From the NCBI GenBank assembly GCA_934525675.1, contig CAKSZH010000003.1, forward strand, positions 62,001-126,000: a stretch of DNA of 64,000 nucleotides. The letters run 5' to 3'. Position 1 is the first letter of the stretch; each line of letters opens with the position of its first letter. The position numbers and the translations under genes are program-made. Below, one piece after another: positions 7,558 to 14,503 of the stretch. The DNA comes from an uncultured Eubacteriales bacterium (lineage in GTDB: Bacteria; Bacillota; Clostridia; Oscillospirales; CAG-272). The notes under the pieces are model-generated. The model saw nothing but the letters and a program-made list of their open reading frames with translations. It did no database searches and had not been told where the DNA came from.

Positions 7558-9167
7558 AGATCTTCTCCTTTCCCACAATACTCCGGCAGATTAGCTCTGA
7601 CGAGGGCGGCGGGCACCTGCGGCGTGACCGCGTTGCCGCAACGCGCGACCTGCTTTGATTTTGGGTACGGATGTCCGTCGGCATCGTGGTCAATCACGTA
7701 ATCGTGTGGGAACCCCTGCGCGTTGAACAGCTCGCGCGGCTGCAGCATACGCATCCGGATGTCCGTAATGATGTACTGCTCGCCGTGGACGGTCACAAGG
7801 GCGAAACGGTCTTTTGTTGTCACTGTATCAAGCGGTTCATTGACCGGCTTTGCCGCGCCTGTGGAAAAATACTTCACAAGGAACGCCTGCACCTCCGCGT
7901 GATGTCCTCCTCCGCTGGTAACCGTCGAAAGCGGTTCGTCAACCGCCTGTCCGTCCTGATTGTTCCGGAGCGTCATAATGTGCGCGGTCACAAGACTGTT
8001 GTGATCCTTCGCGGTAACGGTACCAAGCGGCGCATCTGCCGCACTCCCCGCGCCTTTGTATCCTCCGGCATAGTTTTTCATAATGTGTGCGACGGAGACG
8101 GCATATCTGTTCGAGGTGTCCTGCGTCATAAGCGGCTCCGTCAACTTTTGCCCGCGCACTTCGTCTTTGGCTGTCTCGCTATGGTACTGGATCAGCGTCG
8201 GTGCGACGAGGTAATGCTTTCCGCTTGTCACAACGGTACCGAGAGGTTCGTCAACGCTGTTTACCCGCGGCGCTTGCCCTTCGCGTTCGCCGTAGCCTAT
8301 CGGTATGATGAACGGTTCCGGATTGTCAATTACGAATTTCTGAATGCCCCTTGCGATTCGCCGCAACGTGTTTTCCGCGAGAGGCTTGTCCCGCTCAAAG
8401 ATGCTTTCCGCGGGGATCGACCAGTCGATGCACTCGGCGGCGGTGTGGTACGGTTTCTTGCGTCCCTGTTTGACTGCTTCGCTGTCCTTCGGCGCGTATG
8501 TAGGTTCCGCCCAGACAATAGGGCGACCGTCACAACGGGCGACAAGGTAAAAACGCGTTCTGGTCGTCGGTGCGCCGTAATCGCAGGATTTCAGCGTCCG
8601 GTGCTGGACATTGTAACCGAGCCCCTTTTGCAGTTTCAGTGCCGTTTCCGATGCCGGATCAATCGAGAGCGCATCGCACATTTCCCTGTACGCGTGGTGT
8701 GTTTTCGGGATACCGGAGGTCAGGGCGAGGATAAAGCCGTCAAAGGTTTCTCCGGCGCGTTCCCTGATTGGTTTTCCGTTTTCTCCGAGAGGACCCCATG
8801 TCTGGATTTCGGGGACATTTTCAAGCATGATGACCTGCGGGCGAACCGTGTACGCCCATCTGATCGCAACCCACGCCAGCCCCCGGATGTTCTTGTCAAC
8901 CGGCTTCCCGCCTTTTGCACGGGAGAAGTGCTTGCAGTCCGGTGAAAACCACGCCAGCGCGACGGGGTTTCCGGCGCAGGCTTCGACGGGGTCTACCTGC
9001 CAGACGTCCTCGCAGTAATGTTTCGTAGCCGGATGGTTCACTTTGTGCATTGCGATTGCATCCGGATCGTGGTTGATCGCGATGTCCACGCTGTGCCCGA
9101 TCGCCATTTCGATGCCGGTGCTTGCTCCGCCGCCTCCGGCGAAGTTGTCAACGAATAAAGGTTTCAT
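7554..9167 (-). CDS. phage DNA (cytosine-5-)-methyltransferase
   Basis: A 537-residue C5-methyltransferase. The AdoMet-binding motif I is FVDNFAGGGGASTGIE at the N-terminus. The catalytic Cys motif is SPDC (residues 75-78) followed by KHFSRAKGG, the phage-type variant of PPCQ. Motif VI is ENVPE (116-120). A middle region has four imperfect repeats of a DEPLxTVT motif, usual for this phage group and probably part of target recognition. The C-terminus has the RELFNAQGFPHDYV and QVARCGNAVTP motifs. It likely protects phage DNA from host restriction. No partner endonuclease is seen nearby. Confidence 0.95.
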   Translation of the reverse strand: MKPLFVDNFAGGGGASTGIEMAIGHSVDIAINHDPDAIAMHKVNHPATKHYCEDVWQVDPVEACAGNPVALAWFSPDCKHFSRAKGGKPVDKNIRGLAWVAIRWAYTVRPQVIMLENVPEIQTWGPLGENGKPIRERAGETFDGFILALTSGIPKTHHAYREMCDALSIDPASETALKLQKGLGYNVQHRTLKSCDYGAPTTRTRFYLVARCDGRPIVWAEPTYAPKDSEAVKQGRKKPYHTAAECIDWSIPAESIFERDKPLAENTLRRIARGIQKFVIDNPEPFIIPIGYGEREGQAPRVNSVDEPLGTVVTSGKHYLVAPTLIQYHSETAKDEVRGQKLTEPLMTQDTSNRYAVSVAHIMKNYAGGYKGAGSAADAPLGTVTAKDHNSLVTAHIMTLRNNQDGQAVDEPLSTVTSGGGHHAEVQAFLVKYFSTGAAKPVNEPLDTVTTKDRFALVTVHGEQYIITDIRMRMLQPRELFNAQGFPHDYVIDHDADGHPYPKSKQVARCGNAVTPQVPAALVRANLPEYCGKGEDL

Positions 9168-9179
9168 GATGAGTCCTCT

Positions 9180-9665
9180 TTATTTTTGAATAAGCGAACG
9201 CAGGAGAGCGTTTTCTTGTTCAAGTTCCTGCAGTCGCTTTTTGAGTTTCGCTTTTTCCCCGCTTCTGCTGACCCAATCCTCTATGCTTTTTACAAGGGGC
9301 GATGTTCCGTCGGTGTCCGTGGCATAAAGCCAGCATCCTGCGGTCTTTGGGTTGATTCCGACTTGCTCCGCGATAAGGTCTATCACCTCTCTCGCGCCCT
9401 CGTATCTTCTGAAGAAGAGATCGTTCGAACGGTCTTTCATTCGGCAAAAAGCGGCGAGTGTTTCCTTCGGAAAAGTGTCGTATCTGTAAGGGTCTTTTCT
9501 TTGTGCCATTATTCCTGCGTAGCGGTCGAGAAGGTCAAGCTCGCGTTCATCTACGATATAACGTTTGTGTTCATCGTGCTTCCTTTCTTGCCATCCATCT
9601 TTACTCACGTTTTCCGCCGGCACTCCCGCGAGCATGATCTTGTCTCGGTCAATGTAATTCGGCAT
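9180..9665 (-). CDS. hypothetical phage protein with C-terminal coiled coil
   Basis: A 161-residue protein. The ATG at 9665 is chosen because AGGAGGGG lies directly ahead; the frame stays open 33 codons further but without a site. The middle part (REVIDLIAEQVGINPKTAGCWLYATDTDG) looks like a helix-turn-helix-like segment, and the last 35 residues (KAKLKKRLQELEQENALLRSL) form a leucine-heptad coiled coil. This suggests a dimeric DNA-binding protein, but the family is not recognised. It overlaps the adenine methyltransferase gene by 17 bases. Confidence 0.65.
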   Translation of the reverse strand: MPNYIDRDKIMLAGVPAENVSKDGWQERKHDEHKRYIVDERELDLLDRYAGIMAQRKDPYRYDTFPKETLAAFCRMKDRSNDLFFRRYEGAREVIDLIAEQVGINPKTAGCWLYATDTDGTSPLVKSIEDWVSRSGEKAKLKKRLQELEQENALLRSLIQK

Positions 9666-10134
9666 TATACCCCTCCTTTGTGTTGTTATAAATAACAACC
9701 ATCGACGGAAACGGAGCAGGCATAGTCCGCCCTTTTTTGTCCCTTCGCGGATTGCCGTCTTCATCCGTAAAGGTCAGCCGCCCACGTAAAAAACGAATTT
9801 CCGCCTTGCCATATATGTAATCATGGAAAAACTTAGTGTCCGTCCTTGCCGGAATCAATAAAACAATCGTTTGACCACTCTGTGCTTCAGTGTAAGCTTT
9901 TTGGACCCAATTCCGAGTTTGACGTCCGTATGGCGGGTTACAGAACACAGCTCCCCCGCAGCGCCAAGATGATGTCAACCCGTCCGTTTCGGGCGTGAAA
10001 TATTTTTCGCACTTTGCGGAACGCTCCGTTGCCGCTACGTCAAGAACAAAGTGGAATTCCGTATTCAGTTTGTCAAAGAAATCTTGCGGCGTACACCAAT
10101 TCATATTTTTGCTACTTAACAGTACCTGATTCAT
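9649..10134 (-). CDS. phage DNA N6-adenine methyltransferase (Dam-like)
   Basis: The 161 residues match the phage Dam family: WCTPQDFFDKLNTEFHFVLDVAA near the start, the catalytic NPPY at 66-69, and the conserved LIPARTDTKFFHDYI and RFLRGRLTF segments. It methylates adenine in a short target, probably to evade restriction. It lies between a pentapeptide-repeat gene and a hypothetical gene with short overlaps on both sides, in a cluster of DNA-modification and anti-restriction genes. Confidence 0.93.
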   Translation of the reverse strand: MNQVLLSSKNMNWCTPQDFFDKLNTEFHFVLDVAATERSAKCEKYFTPETDGLTSSWRCGGAVFCNPPYGRQTRNWVQKAYTEAQSGQTIVLLIPARTDTKFFHDYIYGKAEIRFLRGRLTFTDEDGNPRRDKKGRTMPAPFPSMVVIYNNTKEGYNAELH

Positions 10135-10703
10135 TTCTCAATCCTCCCATATTCCTTGACGCGGTGGAACTTGTTTGCGGTATCCGCCAGCCCCCACAGG
10201 ATTTCTTTCAGCTCGTCCGACACATTTGGACTTTCCGTCCCTGCTTTGACTGCGTGATAAAGGATCTGAATAATCTGACGATCATCAAAGTGAGCATTGA
10301 GTGAACCGCACCAAAGGGGCAAGCAGGAATAGTCGAGGTCTGCACCGCGGAGGTCTGCACCGCGGAGGCTTGCAACGCAGAGGTCTGCACCGCTGAGGTC
10401 TGCACCGCGGAGGTCTGCACCGCGGAGGTTTGCAACGCAGAGGTCTGCACCGCTGAGGTCTGCGCCGGCGAGGTTTGCATTGACGAGGTCTGCACCGCTG
10501 AGGTTTGCATCGCAGAGGTTTGCACCGCGGAGGTCTGCACCGGCGAGGTTTGCATTGACGAGGTCCGCACCGCGGAGTTTTGCATCGCAGAGGGTTGCAT
10601 TGCAGAGGTTTGCACCGCGGAGGTTTGCCCTCTCCCCGCCATCTTCACCGTTCACCCATTTCTTATGTTTCTCAAGGATTTCTTTTAATTCAGTTGTGGT
10701 CAT
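10131..10703 (-). CDS. pentapeptide-repeat protein
   Basis: A 190-residue protein. After a short lead (MTTTELKEILEKHKKWVNGEDGGERANL) come about 20 tandem A(D/N)Lxx pentapeptides, which fold as a right-handed quadrilateral beta-helix. A non-repeat C-terminal domain of about 65 residues follows (LWCGSLNAHFDDRQIIQIL), shared by many phage proteins of this type. Some pentapeptide proteins mimic DNA and inhibit gyrase or restriction; whether this one does is unknown. The coding DNA shows matching 15-bp tandem repeats at about 10336-10625. Confidence 0.9.
   Translation of the reverse strand: MTTTELKEILEKHKKWVNGEDGGERANLRGANLCNATLCDAKLRGADLVNANLAGADLRGANLCDANLSGADLVNANLAGADLSGADLCVANLRGADLRGADLSGADLCVASLRGADLRGADLDYSCLPLWCGSLNAHFDDRQIIQILYHAVKAGTESPNVSDELKEILWGLADTANKFHRVKEYGRIEK
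10336..10625. repeat. 15-bp tandem repeat array inside the pentapeptide gene
   Basis: Units such as GAGGTCTGCACCGCG and GAGGTTTGCATTGAC repeat back to back, with some neighbouring units identical. It codes for the pentapeptide repeats. Near-identical neighbours suggest recent copy-number change by slippage or recombination. Confidence 0.85.
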
Positions 10704-10890
10704 TGTTTACCCTCCTGTTCCATGTCTCAATTACAGGCTCTGCGTTCGTTCTCGGCTGTGTGGTGACAAGGCATTTTTTGCAATGCACATAATAGGTACC
10801 TCCGCTCGGATAAAAGCCGACTTTGAATTTGCGCTTTACTAATTTTGCCTCTCCGCCGCAGAACGGGCAGGGCTTTAACTCTTCCATCAT
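10690..10890 (-). CDS. Lar-family restriction alleviation-like protein
   Basis: A 66-residue zinc-ribbon protein: LKPCPFCGGEAKLVK at the N-terminus, YYVHCKKC in the middle, and the family ending AVIETWNRR-type stretch (here EPVIETWNRRVN). The family is named for Lar of the Rac prophage, which reduces type I restriction by modulating the methylase. Small members like this one are frequent in phages and their activity is mostly untested. It overlaps the upstream gene by 4 bases and the pentapeptide gene by 14. Confidence 0.85.
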   Translation of the reverse strand: MMEELKPCPFCGGEAKLVKRKFKVGFYPSGGTYYVHCKKCLVTTQPRTNAEPVIETWNRRVNNDHN

Positions 10891-11348
10891 AACAGCCCCT
10901 CCGCCAGTTCGGGATTGTCGTGGATGTTGCCAATGACTTCAAGAACATAATAACGGTCTAAAAAATTATGTTCAATGCTATATGCGGCAATGTTCTCTTT
11001 CTCGAATACCTTATACTCTATTGAATTTTTTGAAACATGAACAACTACCTTGAATGTTCCTTTCTCAAAGATGACACTACCGATTGCGTAGGGCGAGTTC
11101 TTGAAATTTTGTGGCTGAAAATACGCCTTGATTATATCCCCCTCGAAAATCTTCACGCCGTTTTTATCAGTCAGCCCCGTGTACTGACCGATGGTTTTTG
11201 GCTTAACAATGGAGGACAGCATAACACCATTTTCCTCGTGGTCAATGCATAGCGAAAGAAAATGGTTGCTGTCACGGCTCTTCGACAAAAAGCCATAAAC
11301 CCATTCGTTGTTGTCTACTCGTTTCCCTCTGAATAAAATTTCTCTCAT
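10887..11348 (-). CDS. YopX-family phage protein
   Basis: A 153-residue protein opening with MREILFRGKRVDNNEWVYG and containing the family core TIGQYTGLTDKNGVKIFEGDII, which define the YopX family (named from phage SPbeta). The ATG at 11348 has GGAAAGGAG upstream; a longer frame has no site. Function of YopX proteins is not established. Confidence 0.9.
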   Translation of the reverse strand: MREILFRGKRVDNNEWVYGFLSKSRDSNHFLSLCIDHEENGVMLSSIVKPKTIGQYTGLTDKNGVKIFEGDIIKAYFQPQNFKNSPYAIGSVIFEKGTFKVVVHVSKNSIEYKVFEKENIAAYSIEHNFLDRYYVLEVIGNIHDNPELAEGLL

Positions 11349-11719
11349 TTTCTGCTCCTTTCCGCAAGTGCCTTTTCGCCTTCTTCCTTTGTAGTGAATA
11401 CTGTTTTTCCAAAATCCTCGAACCAAAACCGACCGCAGTTGTACTTCATGAAGTAGTCGTAATCATCACTATCAAAGTCGGTTTCGACATAGGATTCGTC
11501 CTCCGTAAGCACCACCCGCAGAACCGTGATCCGGGCGATTCCGCTTTCTCCGTTCCATTGCCACGGCAGGAAGATCGTATCTCCTGCTTTGCACGGCAGA
11601 TGAACCCATTCGTTCCTTGTCGAAAAATACTCACACAGTTTCGCATCCTCTCCGAATCCTTTGCACCAATCCAGGCACGCGATTCGGTGCAAGCAATCCT
11701 TACAATCCTTACACCCCAT
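11345..11719 (-). CDS. hypothetical phage protein, cysteine-rich N-terminus
   Basis: A 124-residue protein that begins MGCKDCKDCLHRIACLDWCKGF, a CxxCxxC-type cluster that may bind a metal, then a small beta-rich domain (HLPCKAGDTIFLPWQW, then RITVLRVVLTEDESYVETDF) and an end (WFEDFGKTVFTTKEEGEKALAE) typical of Firmicutes phage early proteins. GGGGAGG precedes this ATG. It overlaps YopX by 4 bases. Function unknown. Confidence 0.75.
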   Translation of the reverse strand: MGCKDCKDCLHRIACLDWCKGFGEDAKLCEYFSTRNEWVHLPCKAGDTIFLPWQWNGESGIARITVLRVVLTEDESYVETDFDSDDYDYFMKYNCGRFWFEDFGKTVFTTKEEGEKALAERSRK

Positions 11720-11858
11720 ACCTGTTCCTCCCCTCGCCGGAGAAGTTACACGCTCCCGCGTCCACCGCTCGTCTGCGGGCTTCGCAGTCAAAGCCGAGGA
11801 GCAGGAGAAAAGCCTGTCCGATCTTATGTACCGCCTTGCGGATATTTGGTTTATTCAT
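11709..11858 (-). CDS. 49-residue hypothetical phage protein
   Basis: A short frame starting MNKPNIRKAVHKIGQAFLLLLGF with a basic, helical N-terminus and an Arg/Asn-rich end. AGAGGA lies ahead of the ATG, and it overlaps the genes on both sides by 11 and 8 bases, as usual in this operon. No known family. Confidence 0.45.
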   Translation of the reverse strand: MNKPNIRKAVHKIGQAFLLLLGFDCEARRRAVDAGACNFSGEGRNRYGV

Positions 11859-12033
11859 GGGCTTGTCCTCTCTTTGGATGGTTGTGGATTTCGTGCCACT
11901 TTTCTTCATCCTCCAAAAATAGCCGGTAGTCCGGATTGGTCTCCGGGTCCGGATTATAACGCTCAAATAACGAGATAAGAAATCCGGTAATGGCATATTT
12001 CGCGGAGGGTGCAACTCGATAATCTTCCTGCAT
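11851..12033 (-). CDS. 60-residue hypothetical phage protein
   Basis: Begins MQEDYRVAPSAKYAITGFLISLF and ends with an acidic and His-rich stretch (EDEEKWHEIHNHPKRG). The ATG at 12033 has GAAAGGAAG before it; the longer frame upstream has no site. One base separates it from the gene before. Function unknown. Confidence 0.55.
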   Translation of the reverse strand: MQEDYRVAPSAKYAITGFLISLFERYNPDPETNPDYRLFLEDEEKWHEIHNHPKRGQAHE

Positions 12034-12034
12034 T

Positions 12035-12256
12035 TCAATCTTCCTTTCTGCTTTCTTTTTCCCGCAGAATGCGGTCTGCGGTTTCGCAGATTTTTCTCTG
12101 CTTTTCGGTGAGTAGCTGAACGGGGGCGTTGATCGCTGCAGAGAGCGTTTTAGCATCAATTTTATATTGAGGAAGCCCTTCCGCGACAACCGTTGCAACT
12201 TCGTTGATCGTCATGTCGAGCATAAAAGCCCGTTCTTTAATCTTGTAATTTGTCAT
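12035..12256 (-). CDS. first gene of the leftward phage operon, hypothetical 73-residue protein
   Basis: The ATG at 12256 is preceded by AAAGGAGG. The protein (MTNYKIKERAFMLDMTINEVATVVAEGL, then AKTLSAAINAPVQLLTEKQRKI) has a helix-turn-helix-like opening and an amphipathic middle. As the first gene after the operator/promoter region it is in the place of an early regulator, but no family is recognised. Its leader of about 225 bases is unusually long and structured. Confidence 0.65.
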   Translation of the reverse strand: MTNYKIKERAFMLDMTINEVATVVAEGLPQYKIDAKTLSAAINAPVQLLTEKQRKICETADRILREKESRKED

Positions 12257-12283
12257 CTTTTCCTCCTTTCGCACAAACATTTC

Positions 12284-12312
12284 TTGACATTTGTGCGCTG
12301 TTGGTGTATACT
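12284..12312 (+). promoter_or_regulatory. consensus sigma-70-type rightward promoter in the phage control region
   Basis: TTGACA (12284-12289), 17-base spacer, TATACT (12307-12312). The element GCGCTGTTGG at 12296-12305 pairs exactly with CCAACAGCGC at 12336-12345, and GCACAAA at 12271 pairs with TTTGTGC at 12290. Transcription would enter the structured region to its right, antisense to the leader of the leftward operon, and could continue to the lysogeny genes from 12608. Confidence 0.7.
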
Positions 12313-12318
12313 AATCTT

Positions 12319-12483
12319 GTCACGGATCAGATAAGCCAACAGCGCGGCGTGAAAAGCCGCGTGGCTTTTCGTTTGCGGACTTGGCGGAGCGGATTACTCC
12401 GCCGGTATCCGATTGCAAACACCAAGCGATATATGCCCGAAAATGGGAAGTCTTTTTCAGGAATGCGTCGCTTGGTGGTTTGT
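12319..12483. other. structured intergenic region: leader of the leftward operon and/or antisense RNA
   Basis: Three inverted repeats lie between opposing promoters. GGCGGAG and CTCCGCC (around 12384-12404) form a 7-bp stem. AAAAGCC and GGCTTTT (around 12352-12369) form a terminator-like hairpin. CAAACACCAAGCGA (around 12416-12429) pairs with TCGCTTGGTG-GTTTG (around 12469-12483) with one bulge. The last stem would be at the very 5' end of the leftward transcript started from 12490-12518. No reading frame with a good ribosome site was found on the + strand. It resembles a structured leader or small RNA; family not recognised. Confidence 0.5.
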
Positions 12484-12489
12484 AGTATC

Positions 12490-12518
12490 ATTATAATTCA
12501 ATAAATTTGAATTGTCAA
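12490..12518 (-). promoter_or_regulatory. consensus leftward promoter of the phage early operon, with operator in its spacer
   Basis: On the minus strand TTGACA (12513-12518), a spacer of exactly 17 bases, then TATAAT (12490-12495). The whole spacer is operator 1 (12496-12512). A bound repressor would block RNA polymerase directly. This is the expected driver of the leftward genes starting at 12256. Confidence 0.88.
12496..12512. promoter_or_regulatory. phage operator 1
   Basis: ATTCAA-N5-TTGAAT, a 17-bp dyad that fills the spacer of the leftward promoter. Same half-sites and spacing as operators 2 and 3. Probable ligand: the XRE repressor encoded at 13297-13662 (inference). Confidence 0.8.
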
Positions 12519-12525
12519 CAAGAAA

Positions 12526-12542
12526 ATTCAAATGTTTTGAAT
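12526..12542. promoter_or_regulatory. phage operator 2
   Basis: ATTCAA-N5-TTGAAT; here the symmetry extends to 10-bp arms (AAAATTCAAA and TTTGAATTTT, 12523-12545), the longest dyad of the three. Centre 30 bp from operator 1. It lies upstream of the -35 of the leftward promoter and near the weak -35 of the rightward one. Confidence 0.8.
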
Positions 12543-12567
12543 TTTGTGCGTAGTAACAATTTCTATA

Positions 12568-12584
12568 ATTCAATTTTGTTGAAT
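12568..12584. promoter_or_regulatory. phage operator 3, overlapping a rightward -10
   Basis: ATTCAA-N5-TTGAAT, centre 42 bp from operator 2. A TATAAT at 12564-12569 reads rightward with only a poor -35 near 12542, so this looks like a repressor-operon promoter that operator 3 would shut off at high repressor level. Confidence 0.75.
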
Positions 12585-12607
12585 ATCACAACAAAAAGGA
12601 GTTTGCC

Positions 12608-13282
12608 ATGATCGCCTTTCTTAAAGCCGCTTTAGTTCTTGGCGGATTCTTTGCATTGATCTATTTTGGCATTAGTGCAATTATAAATTTACGAGATGCA
12701 GCTGCATGCAAACGAAAACAAAATCAAATTGATGAAGAGAATCGGAAAATCGAAAGAGAATTGGCGCTTGCGAAAGAACGTGCAAAAAGAAGTCTCCGTG
12801 AGACATTGAATACATACGGTGAATTCCCAACTGAATCCGAATTGGATGAAATAAACCATACGGCAGAAGTGCTACAAGAAAAATTTGGTGCGGCAGGAGT
12901 GTTAGAGTTTCTATGCTGTTGGATTCCGCAAGAATTACCGACAGTGGAATGCTTCATCGAAAAAATCAATAAAACGATTGCACTCATAATTCCATCCCTG
13001 TCAAAAGAGACATCGTTTTATCCCGTGCTGACCGTAACGGAAGGCGATATTACCGAAGATGATCTCTTTCTCATGTACAACGATCAAAAGTATTCGGTAG
13101 AGGAGAAAGACCGGGATGATTTCAGATTTAATTACAATCTGGCTGCTGTATATGTGATTCTTAGTAAAATGGACAAGTTGAAGGAAATCAATGAATCGGC
13201 TGCGCTGGCTCTTGAAAAGAAGTTAGAAGATTTGGTAAAGGGAAAAACAATTATTTCTATTCCGGAATGGGGTACCGACTGA
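12608..13282 (+). CDS. membrane-anchored protein of the lysogeny operon, unknown function
   Basis: A 224-residue protein. One N-terminal membrane span (about residues 5-27, AFLKAALVLGGFFALIYFGI) is followed by a charged coiled coil (CKRKQNQIDEENRKIERELALAKERAKRSLR, residues about 38-68) and a soluble domain without recognised motifs. AAGGAG precedes the ATG. It overlaps the open frame of the repressor and is its operon partner. The coding region is more AT-rich than the leftward phage genes. Place and topology fit a superinfection-exclusion or other lysogenic-conversion protein, but this is inference. Confidence 0.7.
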   Translation: MIAFLKAALVLGGFFALIYFGISAIINLRDAAACKRKQNQIDEENRKIERELALAKERAKRSLRETLNTYGEFPTESELDEINHTAEVLQEKFGAAGVLEFLCCWIPQELPTVECFIEKINKTIALIIPSLSKETSFYPVLTVTEGDITEDDLFLMYNDQKYSVEEKDRDDFRFNYNLAAVYVILSKMDKLKEINESAALALEKKLEDLVKGKTIISIPEWGTD

Positions 13283-13296
13283 ATTTGGAGGTCAAT

Positions 13297-13662
13297 ATGT
13301 TTTGGGAAAATTTTTATTCGTTGTGCAGAGAAAACAACCGTAAACCGTTACAGGTAGTGAACCAATTAGGGATTGCGTCCGGCTCCATCACCATGTGGAA
13401 AAACGGCACCCGCCCGAGCGAAAAGAATCTTCGCAAATTGGCAGAGTACTTCGGCGTGACTCCGGACTACTTCTTTGTAGATCACTCCGTTTGTATCAGA
13501 CTCGGGAATACGGAAAAAGAAAAGCCCTCCGAAGAGGGCAGTGGTGGAGAAGATGTTGTGGTTGTCAACCGTAGTGGGAAACGATTTGTCCATCATCTCT
13601 CTCCGGAGCAATTGGACATTCTTAGTGGCATGATCGAGCAGATGGAGAAGAACAATCAGTGA
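13297..13662 (+). CDS. XRE-family phage repressor
   Basis: A 121-residue protein with an N-terminal helix-turn-helix of the Cro/CI type: NFYSLCRENNRKPLQVVNQL, then GIASGSITMWKNGTRPSEKN, then LRKLAEYFGVTPDYFF, residues about 3-60. The C-terminal half is short, so it is not a LexA-type self-cleaving repressor. The ATG at 13297 has GGAGG ahead; the open frame begins 30 bases earlier. It is the likely ligand of the three operators at 12496-12584. The neighbouring ImmA-type protease may cleave it to induce the phage, as in ICEBs1 and related elements. Confidence 0.88.
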   Translation: MFWENFYSLCRENNRKPLQVVNQLGIASGSITMWKNGTRPSEKNLRKLAEYFGVTPDYFFVDHSVCIRLGNTEKEKPSEEGSGGEDVVVVNRSGKRFVHHLSPEQLDILSGMIEQMEKNNQ

Positions 13663-14274
13663 CTACCCCTTGGGGAAGAACTGATAGAACACTGCCCGCT
13701 CCAGCGGAGACTGCAGGAAGCATGACCGCCCACGCGTTCTGCGGAACATCTCGTCCCGCGCAAGCAGCTCTTTCATCCGCTTCGATCGCCACCTCGCCGC
13801 GGTGATGGAAATGTCGCAGTTGAGCGCGATCTCTTCCGGCTCTGTCAATCCGAGCCGCCAGAGCACACACGCCGGGGACAGGATCCGGCACGCGACACGG
13901 TTCGCCGCGGTCTCTTTCTCATCGTCATCGTCGCTCGGCTCCGTGTTCCGATATGTCGGGCGATCTGATACGTCCCCGTTGATAAAATGCCCAAGCTCGT
14001 GCGCGATGGTAAACCGTTGCCTTTGCCGGGATTTTCGATCGCCGTAGAAGATCAGATCGTGACCGCCAAGCCTGACCGAGAACCCGTCTGTGCTTCGCGC
14101 GTGTTCAGCGAGCCCCAGCGCGTCAAGCTCGGTCTTGTGGGTCGAATACGGGAACATGTAGATATGCTCCGCCCGGCAGATGCTTATGACATCAACCGGA
14201 AGCGCCCCGACGCGGTGCCGGATGAGAATTTCCCACGCGGCGTCTCTTGACTTTTGATAGGATTTGTAACTCAT
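13663..14274 (-). CDS. ImmA/IrrE-type metalloprotease
   Basis: A 203-residue protein with the zinc motif HELGH at residues 92-96 (FTIAHELGHFINGD), which defines the ImmA/IrrE family. Such proteases cleave the partner XRE repressor and trigger excision or induction. GGAGGTG precedes the ATG at 14274; an upstream start is less well placed. The C-terminal part (CRILSPACVLWRLGLTEPEEIAL) is also typical. The gene converges on the repressor with no gap between the two stops, unlike the co-directional immR-immA pair, so its expression must come from its own promoter near 14300. Confidence 0.93.
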   Translation of the reverse strand: MSYKSYQKSRDAAWEILIRHRVGALPVDVISICRAEHIYMFPYSTHKTELDALGLAEHARSTDGFSVRLGGHDLIFYGDRKSRQRQRFTIAHELGHFINGDVSDRPTYRNTEPSDDDDEKETAANRVACRILSPACVLWRLGLTEPEEIALNCDISITAARWRSKRMKELLARDEMFRRTRGRSCFLQSPLERAVFYQFFPKG

Positions 14275-14503
14275 GCAAATCACCTCCGCTTCCATGATAA
14301 CGGCGGATTCGACATAAATCTACAAGTAAATTATGGAAATGAAGCGTGGAAGCGGGATGTCATCGGTACTGTGATTGCCGCAATTATCAATCATCGAAAG
14401 ACACCGAAAATATGAAAAACATTATCCAATACATTTGATAGTCGGAAGTTATGTTATAATAGACTTACAGTTTCGGCTGAATTTTAATGACGAGGTAAAA
14501 ATA

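Noticed and set aside
10336..10625. CRISPR-like array
   Set aside because: The 15-bp units have no spacers and code in frame for pentapeptide repeats.
12384..12430. tRNA-like fold
   Set aside because: There is a stem, but no T-loop GTTC-A sequence, no anticodon arm of normal size and no acceptor stem.
12250..12504. 84-codon frame in the phage control region
   Set aside because: No ribosome site, crosses strong inverted repeats and the promoter; better explained as a regulatory region.
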